This document shows positions 11,743 through 26,010 of a stretch of DNA of 64,000 nt, piece by piece. Positions within the stretch are counted from its first letter, which is position 1. Each line of letters begins with the position of its first letter. The notes beneath the pieces were generated by a model. It did no database searches and had not been told where the DNA came from. It saw only the letters and a program-made list of their open reading frames with translations. The position numbers and the translations under genes are program-made. Source of the DNA: Eopsaltria australis (Eukaryota; Chordata; Aves; Passeriformes; Petroicidae); NCBI GenBank assembly GCA_034509425.1, contig JAVTVJ010000296.1, forward strand, positions 124,001 through 188,000, given 5' to 3'.

Positions 11743-13734
11743 AGAGCTCAGCACTGCAAGACCAGCAGTGGTGCCAAAATGCCTGACAAGGTCTCCCTTG
11801 CACACCCCTGTCCTGCAGACAGAGAGCCTTGGGCTGAGTCTGTCTGTTAGTAGGGAGATCTCTTCTCTTTTTTCCTTAAACACTTTATTACAGGGTTTCA
11901 TCTGGGAAGTGTTGTCTGAGAGCTTTTAGTATTTGTGTGACACGGGTGATCTCAGATTCTGACAAAGGAAGATTACTGCCTGTCGCAGTCACAGGGAGAT
12001 TTAAAGTGTGATTTCACATAATAGGGGCAGCAGAGAGAAGAAATAGTCCTTGCCACTAAGAAAGTACAATCTGCTCTTTTCTCTGAAGGACAGAGATTAC
12101 TGTCCTCACCTGGATGTTCTGGGGTGGATTAGAGAGTTGCCCAAGGTAACACAGGAAGACTGTCACAGAATCAAGAACAATATAATCTAAATTTTTCCCA
12201 CTTCTTCTGAGGGAAGATTTAGGCACTGGTTGTCAAAAAATCAAAGGAGAACTCCCAAATTTACAGTTTCATTCCTAAATAAATAAATCCTTTGCTCAGT
12301 TGAAGGCTGTCATTTCAGACCATGACCCCACCTAAACAGAGATTATTTGAGGAAGAATAAGGTGATGGAGCTGAAACTCACTCTTAAAGAGGAAAAACAA
12401 AAAAGATAAAAATACCTTGTTGCTCCCCTGCCAACCCCCATCAAAAAAATAAGGCCGAGAAAAAAAGTTCTTAAAATCTAACTCTGCCTGAGCCATCCTT
12501 GACTGATTTTGTTTGAAGAATTTAGGGACAGGTTGAGTAACAGAGACTCCACCTCCTATTCCAGTTTTTTTTTTGCTATACTTAGCGACAAAATTCTTAT
12601 GCTAATTTAAACCTCCCTTGTTTTAATTTAAATTCATTATTACTGATTCTACCCACCATGTACTTGAACAGATTATTCCCCCGCTCTTTGAAGCCACTTG
12701 CACACTTAACACAATTGAGGACTGTTTTCCTTCTCCTTTGGTTTTCTGTTTTCAGGAGACCCCATTCTTTCCATCTTCCCATATAAAATTCACTTCCCTA
12801 TCAAAAAGTCCACCATCAGCACCACACTTCCCAGCTAGACCATGTCTCACTGGTCACATCCCTCTTGGATTGCAGTGCCCACAGGGTTTGTAGGGTTTCC
12901 CTGTTTCCTACCTGCTTTTCCTCCCTGGTATTTGTGTAGCTGAAGGGTCCTGATCTGAGCCTTTGCCTTGGAGTGTGCTGTGCTTGTGTACCCCTCAGGA
13001 CATCAGAGCCACGTTTTTGATGCCTGTATTTCCTAGCACATCAGCACACCTTGCTAGCCCTGACAATCCACGTGTTCTTTAATGACCCCCACCCAGGTAC
13101 CTCTGGCACTGCTGTGGCTCCTCCATGAGTTAACTGAGAGAGTGACAGGCAGAGTTACACAACCCTGCAGTCCCTGTGCCAGCCTGGGTGGGCAACATCC
13201 CCAGGGAAGGAGATGTGAGCATTTCAGACTCTGCATCGGTGGTTTAGGTAAAAACCTGATTTTGATTTCCAAGCACTGGCACACAGGGGGCTGCTGCTGA
13301 GCTCCCAGACTGTCAGCACCCTGGCAGGGGCCCTGCCTGGCTCTCAGTGCCAGTCTGTCTTTAGACATCACATTCTGTAAACCTGCAGATGGAGTTTTCC
13401 ACAAGCAGAAGCTGACATGTCAAAAGCTCCAGGGTGGGATCTGCTGGCCACCATCCAGCAGCAGTGCCCCTCCATCTCAGCAGGATGCAGGCTGAGCAAA
13501 CAGGCAGCTAGAGCCACACTCTTGGAGGGTCTGGGCACACCCCAGCAATCCCCAGCTGCCTCCTCTCCAAGGGAGGAAATGCAGCAGGCTCTTTGCAGGA
13601 AAGCTAAGAGCAGGGAGGTGTTTACTGGCACACATTTATCGGTGCCACAGACAAGCAGCTACAAGATGCTACCCTGGCCCCCAGATTCATTCCAGCCTGC
13701 TGCTTCACCACACTAGCTACACAAGAAAATATCC

Positions 13735-14321
13735 TGGTTTCAGCTGGGATAGAATTCACTTTCTTCCTAGTAGCTGGAATTTGGATTTAGTATGGCAATG
13801 ATGCTGACAGCACACAGATGTTTTAGTTCTTGTTGAGTAATGCTTGCCCTGAGTTAAGGACTCCTCAGTTTCCCATGCTGTGCCAGTGAGGAGATGCACA
13901 GGAAGGCAGGAGGGGACACAGTCAGGACAACTGACCTGAACTGACCAAAGAGATATTCCAAACCACAGAGCGTCCTGCCCAGTGTGTAAACTGGGGGGGG
14001 GCAGATGACCAGGAGGGTTGGTTGCTGGCTGGGGACAGACTGGGCATCAGTCAGAGGGTGGTGAGCAATTGCATTGTGCATCACTTGTCTGTCTTGGGTT
14101 TAATTTCTTTTCTTTTTTTCGATTACAACTATCATTATTGCTATTATTATCATTAGTATTATTATATTTTACTGTCTTTCTATTATTAAACTGTTTTTAT
14201 CTCAATCCATGAGTTTGGTGTTTTTTTAAACTGTTTCTCCTGATTTTCCTCCCCACCCCAGCAGGGCAGGAGGGAGTGAGCAGTTGTGTGGCATTCAGGT
14301 GCCAGTTTGGGTTAAACCACA
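13735..14321 (+). mobile_element. solo LTR of a passerine endogenous retrovirus
   Basis: The block of about 590 bp begins TGGTTTCAGCTGGGATAG and ends GGGTTAAACCACA (TG...CA termini). Internal landmarks are typical of a common passerine ERV LTR: 'ttggatttagtatg', 'gatgttttagtt', 'gagcaattgcattgtgcatc', an ATT/TAT-rich stretch at 14,120-14,170, and an ATTAAA polyadenylation signal at 14,185-14,190 followed by 'ctcaatcc'. The G-run at 13,992-13,999 follows a position where related copies, as I recall them, have a TATA-like 'tataaactgg'. No internal retroviral genes or second LTR are present, so it is a recombined solo LTR. A target-site duplication was not evident. The family assignment is from memory of avian LTRs. 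Confidence 0.85.
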
Positions 14322-17300
14322 CCACCTGGGAAAGCCAAGGCACTGAGACCTGTCCTGAAAACTGCCAGTGAGACAGGGACAGAGCAGCACATTTCCCTCT
14401 CCTCTCCCAGACTGCCTAATTTTAAAGCCAATCTTCATGCAGACCAGTCTGCAAAAGGGGTGGCTGAGGGATATATCAATGCTCTTCCAGCCTGCAAGAA
14501 AATTAGTTTAGAAAATGCTTACCAACATTCCCTTAAGAGTGTCTTATCCATTTGACTTTTGAAAATAAGTCAGATCTGTTTAAACTACTACATTGCAGCC
14601 AACAAATATAAACACCTAATAAGTATCACTACAATAATAGCATTTTGGAGCATGCATTTATATCTCTTCTTTCTAGTTACCAAATATAGACTCATTTCTA
14701 AATATTCAGCAGATAATTTGATGTTTCTGGATATGACACTGTGAACAATATTAATCTCAAAGTGGTGGGAATACATTATGACTCACACATGACATCTGCC
14801 TTAAGCCTAGGGAGTTATTTAAACTGGAATATTTTATCAGGGGATTATTAATTTTGGAACCTAAATTAACGAGCATTAACCTGGGTGAATATCTAGAAAA
14901 TATTAAGAATGAGTGGGAGGGGAGAAAACCCACTTGGTGACTCAGAGCAAAGTTTAAAATATCACTTCAGTGGGTATAATGAGTACAGTAATAATAATTC
15001 GAAAACTTAAGTCAGATCATGTCTGAGGTAAAATCTATTAAGGGTAACAGCAGTGGCCCCCATCACCACAACAGGCATTGCCAAGACACCACAAGCAAGG
15101 AACAACAGCAGCTATTTTCCATCAGCCCAGGTTTGTTATGATCTGAATGAGAGATTGTTGCATTTGAGAGCCAGAGTCCACTTTAACAAATGGGCAGAAT
15201 TCCATTCCTACTCATACCAAAATAATTTTATTTGGCAGCATGAAGGGACCTAGAAGAGGACCTGGGGTTAAAAATCAAACATTCAGCTTGGCAGGTAGTG
15301 ACTGTTTTCCACCGTATTTGGAGAATTTTTGAAGTACATCACCAGAGGGTGGTTGTCTCTCTCACATATGGGAATATGTCTAATTAGAAATGTTTAACTT
15401 TTCCATCTTACACTTGGAATAGGCCACCCAGGGCTCAGAACACAGGCACCACCTGACAAGCTTTTATTGGGAACCCAGCAAGCCCTCAGTTGTTTATAAG
15501 CATGACTACCAAACTGAACTTCCCAACTGTATTTCTTGTCCTTTATGAAAAAATAATGAAGTTTTTCTCTGCGAGTATTTATAGCACTTCATGAATTTGG
15601 GATGAGTACTAGCAAATAGTTTAACAGCCAGTGAAACAATAGTAAATAAATGCATAAACACTTGGACTTAAACTTCTGGTGCAATGGTTTCTCATTCCTT
15701 GGCTCTAATTAACAAAGATGTCAGGCTTTGAAATGCATGGTCTTTTACATTACACAATCATTTACTTTTCAGGGGCTAAAAAGGAGCTCCTGTTCAGTGT
15801 TTTGACTGCCTTGGTGCTCAATGACAGATAAAGCATTAGGAACTGCACTGGTCATCCCATCTGAGCTTCTGCTTAATGCATCTGGCACCACAAACGCCAA
15901 AATCAGAGGCACTGCTTAGACTGTGAGAGCCCTAAGAAGGGCCATGATCTCCAGGGATTTCAGGTTTGTTCAGCCAGGTGAGAGCTATGGTGATTTAAGC
16001 CTGGGAGAGAGAAAAGCAGGAGGGGGAGGAAAATTCCTATTGGATCTACAGAAATTTCAGAGCGTCCCTGGAATTTTCTCCCACACACAGCTGCAGAGAG
16101 GGATGTGCCCTGAGGAATGAGCTCTCACTCTTCTCCAAGCCTTCCTCAGCAGTCTTGGTCCAAATTCCCCCATGGAAGGAGCACAGCAGCCCTGGAATAA
16201 ATAGTGTATGAGCCTGATCTGCACAGCTCCAGCCCAAAGCCCATCCAGATCTCCACAGTGTGAGAACATCCTTCACAGGGCAGCTCTGCATAAACACTTT
16301 GAAGATTGAAATGCAGAGCCTCAGCTGCAGTGTGCAAGACACTGATTTAGACCCCAAAATAGCCCATCTCAGGTAGGAGCAGACACAGGTGGTGCTTACT
16401 GTGCCCTGTCCTCCCAAGTGCCTCCTTTATTGGCACAGAAACAACCACAGCTTATTTGATTATTATAAACAAGATTTGTTTGCAATATCAGTGGTGATGC
16501 CAAGCTTCCACAGAGCCTTGTTTCATTTATGAAAAAATATTGGTTTGATTTGGGTTTATGATTTTTTTTCCCTCTGAGTCATATATTTGCAGCATGAGGA
16601 ACAGCAAAGCTTTCTAAAAGAAGGAAGAGGAGCAGAATTGAAGTGTGAGGCTGCGGAGTAAAGGCAATTTTTACATGATGCTGCTTTGCTGAACACAATT
16701 ATTTTTTAAGATGAGGTCTAAGAAAATGTATTTTAAAAAAAATAATACCCAAGCACTTTCATGGCAGAAGCAGTTAAGTGCACCAAGATAAAACACAAAA
16801 TCTCTCCTATGCACTTGCAAGTTTGTCGCAGCTCCAGAGGGGGAACTTCTACAGATCCAATGACCTTCCCCCAAGACCACTCAGAGTTATTTGCAAAATG
16901 GCAGTGTGATAATAACTAAAACCAAGATGAGGGCAAGATCCTCAAAACTACCCATCATGCAAGTCTGGACTCTGGTTTCAAAGTGCTTATGGTGGCAGGA
17001 AAGACAACTGGCAGAGCTTTTCCTTGCTGAGAAAGGCTGGGTGTTGGTAAAGCTCTAACTCTCCTCTTTGCATGGCCATGGTTGGATGCTTTTACTGATA
17101 ATTTTCAACCACTCATAAATATTTTATCTGAAAGCTGTACAGCAGCCTCCTCTTAGCATGCAAGCAGGCATCTGACAGGTTGCAAAATAGGAGGTGGTGA
17201 GTGTGCAAAGTGGGCTGAGTGCCAAGGCTTGCAGAGAGCTGGGGGGCAATGCCCTTCATTATCCTGGAAATCCAAGCAGCCTAAGGAGGAGGCTATGGAA

Positions 17301-20300
17301 AACCTATGGCCAGGTCAAGTGCATTTTCATGGCTTACAGATCTAAGAAAACTCTTCCATCTCCCTGTTGACCTGAGAAAAATCCATAATTAGCAGGGCCT
17401 GAATTTGGATATCTATCATACAGATTCATATCCCCAGAGTCTTGACAGAAAACACAGGAAAACTTGACACAACAGCTCCAGTTCAGGCTCAAAATGGAGT
17501 ATAAGCACACACCCACTCGCTAGGTTGTCTAGTCCTAAATAATTCCTGAAAACTGGGGAGCTGAAGTAATAGGAGAGGTGTTTGGGGGGAAAAAGATGCT
17601 GTTAGAGAAATGTGATTTTTCCCAAAGCACAACATGCCACCAGCCCAGTGCTTCTGCCACAGCCAAGTCCCATTACTTTACAGGAATAGTCCAGGCAAAT
17701 CAGGACAAGCAAAGCCAGGCTAAGCACAGCAAATGGAGCTGGCAGAGCTGCTGACAGAGGCAGGTGAGTCCCAGCACAGTCAGCACGATGCTGTGCTGCA
17801 GTCCTTGCTGCAAGAGCAAGAGCTAAGCTTGCACTAATTTTCACACTCTTTAAGTTCCTGCCCTCTCCTCGCCTGGCACGATTTGTTAAGCAGTGCCCCA
17901 TCCAGAAGAAAGAGGAATTAATAACGTGTCAGTTTTTCCAGACCCCTGTTTTGAGGAAATCTAAATTTCCAAGCTCAGCCAAAGCTGAGCCCAGCTCTCC
18001 CCCTCCCCAGCTGACCCAGCCCTTGAAAGCAGACATGCCTGGCTCCAGCCATTAGGCTGTTAAGAGCCTGGCACTAACACTATAAATATCCCACACTCAA
18101 ACATTATCATTGAGCTCCCAGAGAAGAAACTACCTTGATTGAAGAATGGACTCATTAAGGGAGGGAAGTGACAGCTCTGAGCAGGCTCCGTTTGCAGTTT
18201 CTAAATGCATCTGCTCTGATGGGATTAAAGATGCCTTCCCCACCGGGAGGGAAGAATGGCCTTAATGTCAGGCCTGCCCCTGGCTACATCATTAAGCAAT
18301 AAGACATGACAGGTAGTGCATTTTCAGGAGGTTTTTTGCATACTCAGGTATGCAGTGTCATAATGGTCATAGCAAAGCAATCTTGGCCCCCAGAGCTGTG
18401 CTCCCTGCACTGGTACCTGTTAAACACAGCTCTCAGCCAGACAAACACTGTGGATCTTCAATGCAATACTACCAGGACCAGAGAGCAGCATTGTTTGCAT
18501 ACCAAACCATTTCTGGGTGCAATTCATGCCAGCTGCCTAAACCCCAAGCAAACAGGCTTTAGATTAAACACACATAAGTCACCATACCCGTTAAAAAGGA
18601 TTTGTGAGCAATCATTGTTTTAGAATTGTTAATAACAGGTCAGATCCTGGAGAATTTCCTGAGCAAGCGCCATGCCAAAATATCCACAGAAGGGTGTAGA
18701 GAGCCAGCACTGATCCCACAGGGCTTTGAGACATCACTGAGCACAACTGCAGCAAACCAAGATGAATCCTCATGTGTATTACTCTTTAAGAGGCCTGGAA
18801 GAGTGGCACCCACATTGGCAGGGGACTCTGCATTCTCTGCTTGATGTGGGTTTGCTCCCAGTTAACACCATTTTCATGACACCCATCATCACCAAAGCAA
18901 ATAGAATGGTTTTAAAGCCGTTCACCTTCTACTACTGCACACAGGGGGAAAAAACATCATTTTTGGCCACGCAGGAGGCACAAGTGCAACCCCTACAACC
19001 AGGGAATGCCAACATCTGGCACAGCCATGACTGACAAAGAGAGCAAAACAGATCCTGGTGACTGCCTTAAGGGGGATAAACCTGCCTAAAAAAGAGCAGG
19101 GTGGTCTTGAACCCCTTGGATCCCAGATGGTGGTGAAGAAATTAATGAAGCAGGGTCCACCTATTACTGCTTCCAGTGTGTCAGTCCTTTCCACATGTCA
19201 GGTCTCTCCTTGCATCTGGGCTCTGAATTGCTGAACTCACTACTGACTGCAGTTGCTTGAATGTATTCACAAGCTGTTGCTTGCTCAAATAAATTTTTCA
19301 GAGCAGAAATTCTCCAAAAATCCCTCAAGCCAGACACCCAAAAATGAAGATGTTGGAAAATACCTTCAAGATGCTTTCCAAGAAGCAATGTACACTTTCT
19401 TTTGGACTGCTATGATTGCAAAATGCAAGCCACATATTTCATATCTTCACAAACCCAAAAGCAAGTCTGCTCCACATGCAGTTTGGCTGTGTGATTTATA
19501 TACACTGTGTGAGCAATTTAGGAAAGAAAAGTACATTAAAAAAAGATAGTCAATGGGGAAATTATTTCTTAGCTCACAAAGGGCCAATCATATGGTCAGA
19601 CACCAGATACTAAAAGAGCCAGGTGCTCACAGCTGCTAAAATATTCTGACCATAGCAAATGTTCTCATCAAGCAAGAACCCTTACTTCAAATTGTAAGGG
19701 CTTATACCATCCCAGCAAGCTATGAAATATATAGAGCTTCTCTTACAAACCTAAGGATTTCTCTAAGTTGCTGAAATGAATGCAAGTGGATGGGCTTAGG
19801 GCTGGCCAGCCCAGCACAACCTGCAATGGGCAGTTTTAGACTCATTTAATACAGGAAAAGACCCCCTGAACTATCTGGGGGCTTAGTACTCCATTCCTGA
19901 GAGAGGCTTAGCCAGAACACATCAAGGATATTTCTCTGCTGGGTCCAAGATTTGTAACCAAAGGGTTTCCTAACAGTAAGAAATCGTATAAACAGGGAAA
20001 GAAAAACAAATAGGATCAATTAGACCTTTTTATTTTTTGGATGGAGTGAGAAAAGCTTAGATCACCACCATCTTCTCTCATTGCTCTGCTCAAACAGGAA
20101 TCTTCACTCCAAAGTTTTAGTCAAGAGACTTTTGTTTCTACCTGGAAAGGACATTTTCATCCACACAGAGAACGAACTCAAATGACACCCTGGGAAGCCT
20201 CCTGCCCTATCCCTCCTGTATGTTTTTATCAATCACCCAGCTTGGTGTACAAGCTCCCAGCCCAATTCTCTGCCATAGTGCAGCCACAGCCTCACATTAA

Positions 20301-21079
20301 TGCATGAAAATTTAAACTCCTGGTGTTCTGCAATAGTTACAAATCTATGAAAGTAATGCAAGCAATGGCAGTTGTGTGGGGCTGAGGAAAACTGCTGAGC
20401 TGGAACACTTTCCACCAGCAAATCTGTTCCCATCTTTTATTTACAGGAATTTAAGAGATTTCATTAGTCATAGAACAATTCACATTTCAAGACAAGTGAG
20501 GCCACACAATTGTACTGCACTCAGCAACTCCCCAAGTGCTCCCACATTTCTGTAGGAAATGCAGAGGCTGAAACTTTTCAGGCTAGAAAGCCCCAGTGAT
20601 GAAACCCAGCAAACATCCCTGGTGCAGTGGGTCCCACCCAGGCTGTGCTACACAAACCTCTCCAAGTGGAGGGTGTCCTCTGAGGGGCCAGGAGCTGGCC
20701 CTGGAAAGGAATCTGCCTGTGCACTGTCATCCTCTGAAAATTCTGACAGTCTCTTCTCTGCTGCATATTTCCTACTGGCCTGCTCCCAGAGAGATCCAGC
20801 CTGGCACTTTGCTAAATTCATATCTGTCCAACTTTTTCAAGCTTATGCAATATTGTATAATCTTTCCATTTTAAATTGAGGTGGATTTTTAAAAAGCTGT
20901 TTAAGTTCTGTGCCACTCAAACCCTTTTTACACATTTGCTGTCATGTTCCCAGAAGCAGAAGGGCCACGTTGCAAGAATATTCCCATTTCTTTTATTCAC
21001 AGGCAGCTTTGTGTTACAGGTTCCTTTGGCAAGAAATGCCAGTAATATGCTTCCATCCCTGAAAATATTCATCTGGTGG
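14322..21079. other. intergenic sequence with possible regulatory blocks
   Basis: No coding exon was recognised. Noted within: AT-rich, motif-dense stretches near 15,500-15,800 and a block at about 17,980-18,310 with a CTATAAATAT element, reported separately. The remaining open frames overlap on both strands and lack recognisable domains. Confidence 0.45.
18060..18310. promoter_or_regulatory. candidate regulatory block with MEF2/TATA-like element
   Basis: CTATAAATAT at 18,080-18,089 fits both a MEF2-type A/T core and an extended TATA box. It is flanked by 'acattatcattgag', 'gggattaaagatg' and 'ggccttaatg', which are homeodomain- or TCF-like words. No clear exon or first ATG follows. Without conservation or chromatin data this is only a candidate enhancer or promoter. 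Confidence 0.25.
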
Positions 21080-21162
21080 GAGATGTCCCTGCTCATTGCA
21101 GTGGGGTTGGGCTAAATGATCTTTAAAGGTCCTTTCAGCACAAATTATTTCACCATTTTATG
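21080..21162 (+). mobile_element. short CR1-like LINE tail
   Basis: The plus strand reads 'attgcagtggggttgggcta' followed by 'aatgatctttaaaggtcc' and a degenerate 'attatttcaccattttatg' end. This resembles the last 80 bp of an avian CR1 in sense orientation. It is short and diverged, so the boundaries are approximate. Confidence 0.65.
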
Positions 21163-24100
21163 CTGCCACCAAATAGAAAAGTGATTTGCTTGATAGCCAT
21201 CACAACCCATCCCATCATCATCCTTTCTGAAAATATTTACCCTTTAGGGACCAGACAATGGAGAGAACTTGATTCATGCCACAGGCAAACCACCTTCATG
21301 AAAATGCTTTGCTTGCCTGGATGCCATTTGCTGTCAGACAGGATAAAGCACCCTTTGGGAAAGGGATGCTGATGGAAAAAGCTACATAAACAATGAGGTA
21401 AGTGTGTATTTACCAATAATTTATGATTTATATAGGATGAGGGTCCTCTTATCTGAGGATCTTCAAAAACATGAAGCTGAGAAACAGACAAAGCTTTGCA
21501 AATACAAGAAAACAAGAAGAGTCATAGCATTTGAAATGGATTGGTTTTTAACAAGAACATTTGCAAACCCAGAATATATAGACAAGGCAGATTATGGGAA
21601 CTCAGAAACCTCCTTAAATTCAATTGACCTTAACTTTATTAATAGAATTACCGAGGCTGCTCTTCTTCCTCCTTGTCTTCTGCATCCTTTGTCTCTTCAG
21701 GACTCTTCAGAAATATTTAGAGAGCTCAACACAGAGTCTGAAAAACACACAGCACAGTGAGCCCTCTTCTTGATTCACCCATAGATGTTACAGGAAGGAA
21801 ACAAAATATGGCCTCCTCATTAGCATATGAGTTATTCCTGGAAGGCTCAAAGATTTTCCCATCAAGTTTGGACTGTTTTGGTTTAAACGGTTTCAGCAGT
21901 GTTCTTCTGCCAGCTTTTCTCCAGCCCAGTCATAACTTACTAAATGAAACTGCAAATCTACTTTAATCACACTTCTTTCCCCTCATCTCCTCCTCCTTAA
22001 GGGGTTTCAGAATAATTATAAACTTGTTTTCTTCTTGCTTAAGGCTTAGAACTGTTCTTTACCTTCCTGACACCAGAACTTTAGGTAAGCAGAGCAAGCC
22101 TTCAGGAAATCATCTGAGATGGACACAACTCTCTTGGCTCATCTTGGAAGATGCACAGAACAGAGCAGGCAAGTTATCCCCACAGGATAGGATTTGCCCT
22201 TGGTTTAGAGCCCACATGTCCTCGGCATGTTGACCTGAACAGATGCCAAGCACTGCTTTTGGCTCCACCTTTAAAAAATATTGCCTTTTTTATCCAGGAG
22301 ATGCCTGGCAAGCCTTGTGGTATGGAGCAGATGGGTGAAATCTTCCTCCCCCCTCAAATAAAGATCAACCCAGCAACAGGGTACACACAGGCTGCAGTTC
22401 TGTTGGGAGGCCAGTAACAGAACTTGAAAAACAATTATCACACAGGAGGAAATAGCTGGCATGCTCTGGGGATATCCTGCAGCTGTGAATAGAGCAACAG
22501 CCCTGACAGCCTGGGGAAGTGTTGTCATTGCTGCCTATCTCAGTGCTGTGGAAGAGTTCCTGCCAAAACACACTCTGGTTGTTGTGTTTGATGTGAGAGG
22601 ACACCCAAGCACACAGCTGCCTGTGACTGTCACTGCCACCACACTGGGGAGGTGCCAGCCTCCAAATCAGGATGGAAAGTTCAGAAGATGGGACTGTTCT
22701 GAGACCTGCAATGTGTCTGGACTGTCCTAAGAGAGCCTTCTCCCTTCACTCCTGTGTGTGCTGGTGGACTTCCACATGAAGGTCCCATCCCACCTTTAGA
22801 TTCCCTGTGTTCAGGAAAGTCCAGCATCTCTGCAGCTGGAGCTGGGCTGGAGCTCAGCTGATTCCAGCCAAACCTGGTTATCAGAAACCACGTAAAGAAG
22901 AGTTCTGGCCAGGGTCACTGTGCTTGAAAACACACACACAGAGCCAAATTCTGGCATTCACACAAGTCTGAAATTTAGAAGGCTGGCAAACCTGGCCTTG
23001 AAAACAATCATGGCTAATTAAAAATGAAGACTCACTCCTGAGCCAAGTACTGGGGCAGGGAGACATTTCTGTTGGGTGTCTTATCCCTTCCTGCACCCAT
23101 CATTATTCCACATTATTGGTTGTAAAAGAAAAAAAAAATCATCCCTTTTCTCTCAGTTTAAGTCTTCAATTCTTCAATTTGTTTACAAGGCAGCAAGTGA
23201 AAGACTCTTTCTACAAGGAGCTAAAATGCTTACAGATCACTGTGAGTTCAAAGGATGTGTCATGGAAATACATTGGGGAGAATTACTATTTCTCATCAGT
23301 GGGATAATTGCAGGCAATCCATCTGAAGGTTAGAACACAATATTTGGAAGAAGTTATTGCTTCTACATTTCTTTATAGTCTGACATGAAAGATCTGAAAC
23401 TTCTTCTGCATGTGACTCAAATATGAATAAAGCTCATAACAAAACATAATAGAGGAAAATGAAAAATTCCTGGCTGATGTAGAGGCATCTGTGCTGTGGT
23501 TAAATTATATTTCGATTTCCAGCTCGTTTGTTTATTCCTCCAGACAGCTACTGACTGTGTTCTAGAGGATCTTAACTTTGTTGAGGACCCCTTGACTTTG
23601 CTAACTTTTAATGGTCCATCAGGGAGACTTTAAATAAATCAGCCATTGCTATTGGCCAGTAATGAAAACACAGAACACATCAGAAGAAGATGCAAGCAAG
23701 ATCTACAAATTGCTGAGGATACACACAGAGAGCTGTGATCTCCATCCATGGGGCAGATCATTCCTCTGCAAAGTCAAAGCCTACCCAGGGGTCCTGGGCT
23801 GCTTAAACTGGGTTTTCCAGAAGCTCTCACACCTTTCTCTGTGTGGGAGCTCCTGTGGTGGCTGAACCAGCAGAAACATGAGCAGATTGTTGTTTTGCCA
23901 GACTCATCATAACAAAGGTCCACAAACTGAACTTACCTGGGAGGAAGAGTAAGACACTTTCTCCTTCTCACACCAAGAGTTCACCTCTTACAGTTCAGGT
24001 CTAAAAGTCCCTCCCTCGAATCCACCAGAAATAATTCAGGTACTCATCTGAGCTTTTCATCTTTCCTACTTGAAGTACATGTAAGAGGTCTCTTCATCTT

Positions 24101-26010
24101 CAAGCCAAGAGTGGTTTCTTTGTTCAGACCTGGTCTCTGACCACAGAAGTGCTCTGGAGTTCAAGGTGTAATGAAGTCAAAATGCCAGGCCATGGAGAAA
24201 GGCTCAGAAGATCTCTTTTTCACTGGCTCATGTCATGCCAAAGCTAGGGTGGCAAAGAACAGTCAGTCACCTCAGAAATGCTGACCAAGGTTTTGCAGAT
24301 CTCAAGAAATTCATGTCCAACACAACTGTGTTGAAGAGACTTGAGCAATCTGACATCTTCCCCAGTTTCCACTCCTCAGCATTTATTGCTCGTAATTGGT
24401 GCAGATTCTTGCCTTCAGCAATTTCTCACCCAAGCAATACAGCTGAAGATTCTGGGGGAGCACGGAACAGCCTTGGGCACTAAACACTTCCCAAGAACAT
24501 CCCTGAGCAGATGGCATGAATTTAGTGAACCGTGGATGGGAAAGGGAATCCCCAGGAGAGGCAGTGACAGCACAGACACTGCAGAGAAGATCTCATTTCT
24601 GTGTCCTCACAATCCATCTCCATACAGCTCTCAACTTTTCTCCACACAGTGTTTGGGACTTGAGCATCTCTAAGGAATCACACTTATCTGAGGCAGGGAT
24701 GAGGAAGAGAGGAATAAACAGCATTTCCTGCTCTTGAAGAGAGATCACGGAGACACCAAAGGCCTCTCTCTACCATATGGGGTGGGAGATGCTGCTCAGT
24801 TGTTCTCTTGTTTAGCTCCAAGCTCTGCAACAGATGCACAGCTGTCTCTGAACTCCTCTGGGCTCTGCACACTGGGTTGTTCCAAGGGCTGAGACACCTC
24901 CTGAAATCATCATAAAGTACCTCTCAAGCACAAGATCACAGAGCAGGATCACAGCCATGGAAGAAAACAGCCTAAACAGCTTCCTGGGCCCAGCTGGACC
25001 ACATCAAACAACCCAGCTACATTTAAAAGATGCTTTCTTCCCCTTTTCTGAAAGCCACCTTCTCATACCTCCATGCTCATGGGCACAAAAAACTTCAGGA
25101 CATGAGACATGCAAGTCACCTGCTGGACAGCAGAGCTGGTCTGGCTCCAGGGCTCCAAGGTCTGCAAAGCCCTGCCCATCCTGGAGATGGGCACAGCACC
25201 AGCACACCTTGGGTTATCACACAGCACACCTGGGCAGGTGTGACAAAGCAGGAGGCAACCCAACAGAAAACAATACAGCCCTGAGGATTAAGAGGAGGAA
25301 TCCTTCCTCCTGTTGGGAATGTTCATGGTTTGGTTACCAGACCACCTTGGTGAGTCATGCCTTTAGGGAGCCTTTCACCTTAGCCAAACACTTCAGCATC
25401 CCACAGCACCAAAAACCCCCTCCAGAGTGAGACCTGGATAAATGGCCAAAAGGGTGCTGGCATTGAAAGTGGCACACTGCAGTGAGTCACTCAATTAGCA
25501 ACCTCTGTGCAGTGTTCAGCAGCCAGAGAAGGGCTGTCCTGTCTCATGAGTGACTCACAACATGAAAGAACACTACACAGTGGTGATCAGTCACAAAGGT
25601 GAATAAGCAGCAGTGGTTTTGTCCAGAGGCTGAGTAACAAACCCAGCCACACAACCAATATGATCCATGGCCCTGCTCCTTTTCACTCAGTTAAGTTTAG
25701 ATACTGAGTAGAAGCTGATTGTATCATGCAGTGCCTCTTCTAGAGGGTGGAGATCAAAGAGCAGCAGAGGGAGAGGTTTTCACACTCTCCACCTAACTTT
25801 GCTGTTGTCAAACCTCTATTGCAACACTTGTCTGACTCCAGATGTGCTTCAGAAGATCACAGGAAAGGAACCGCACAAATTCTACCTGAACAGAGACTTG
25901 GATCTACTGGGAAAAGGTAACAAAACATAATTTTAATTCAAGATAGCATTTTTTACCATCTTTTCTGGAAATAAAGTCTGTCCTTTCTCCCATCCCTCTA
26001 TGTTCAATCC
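21163..26010. other. intergenic sequence, nothing recognised
   Basis: No recognisable gene or transposon was found. The open frame at 21,404-21,760 (118 codons) and the one at 24,957-25,430 (157 codons) have no domain I can identify and no supporting splice or promoter context. Confidence 0.45.

Noticed and set aside
21404..21760. 118-codon plus-strand open frame
   Set aside because: The composition looks protein-like, but it starts at GTG, has no recognised family and no transcript context; not strong enough to list as a gene.
24957..25430. 157-codon plus-strand open frame
   Set aside because: No recognisable domain and several overlapping frames on both strands; considered chance.
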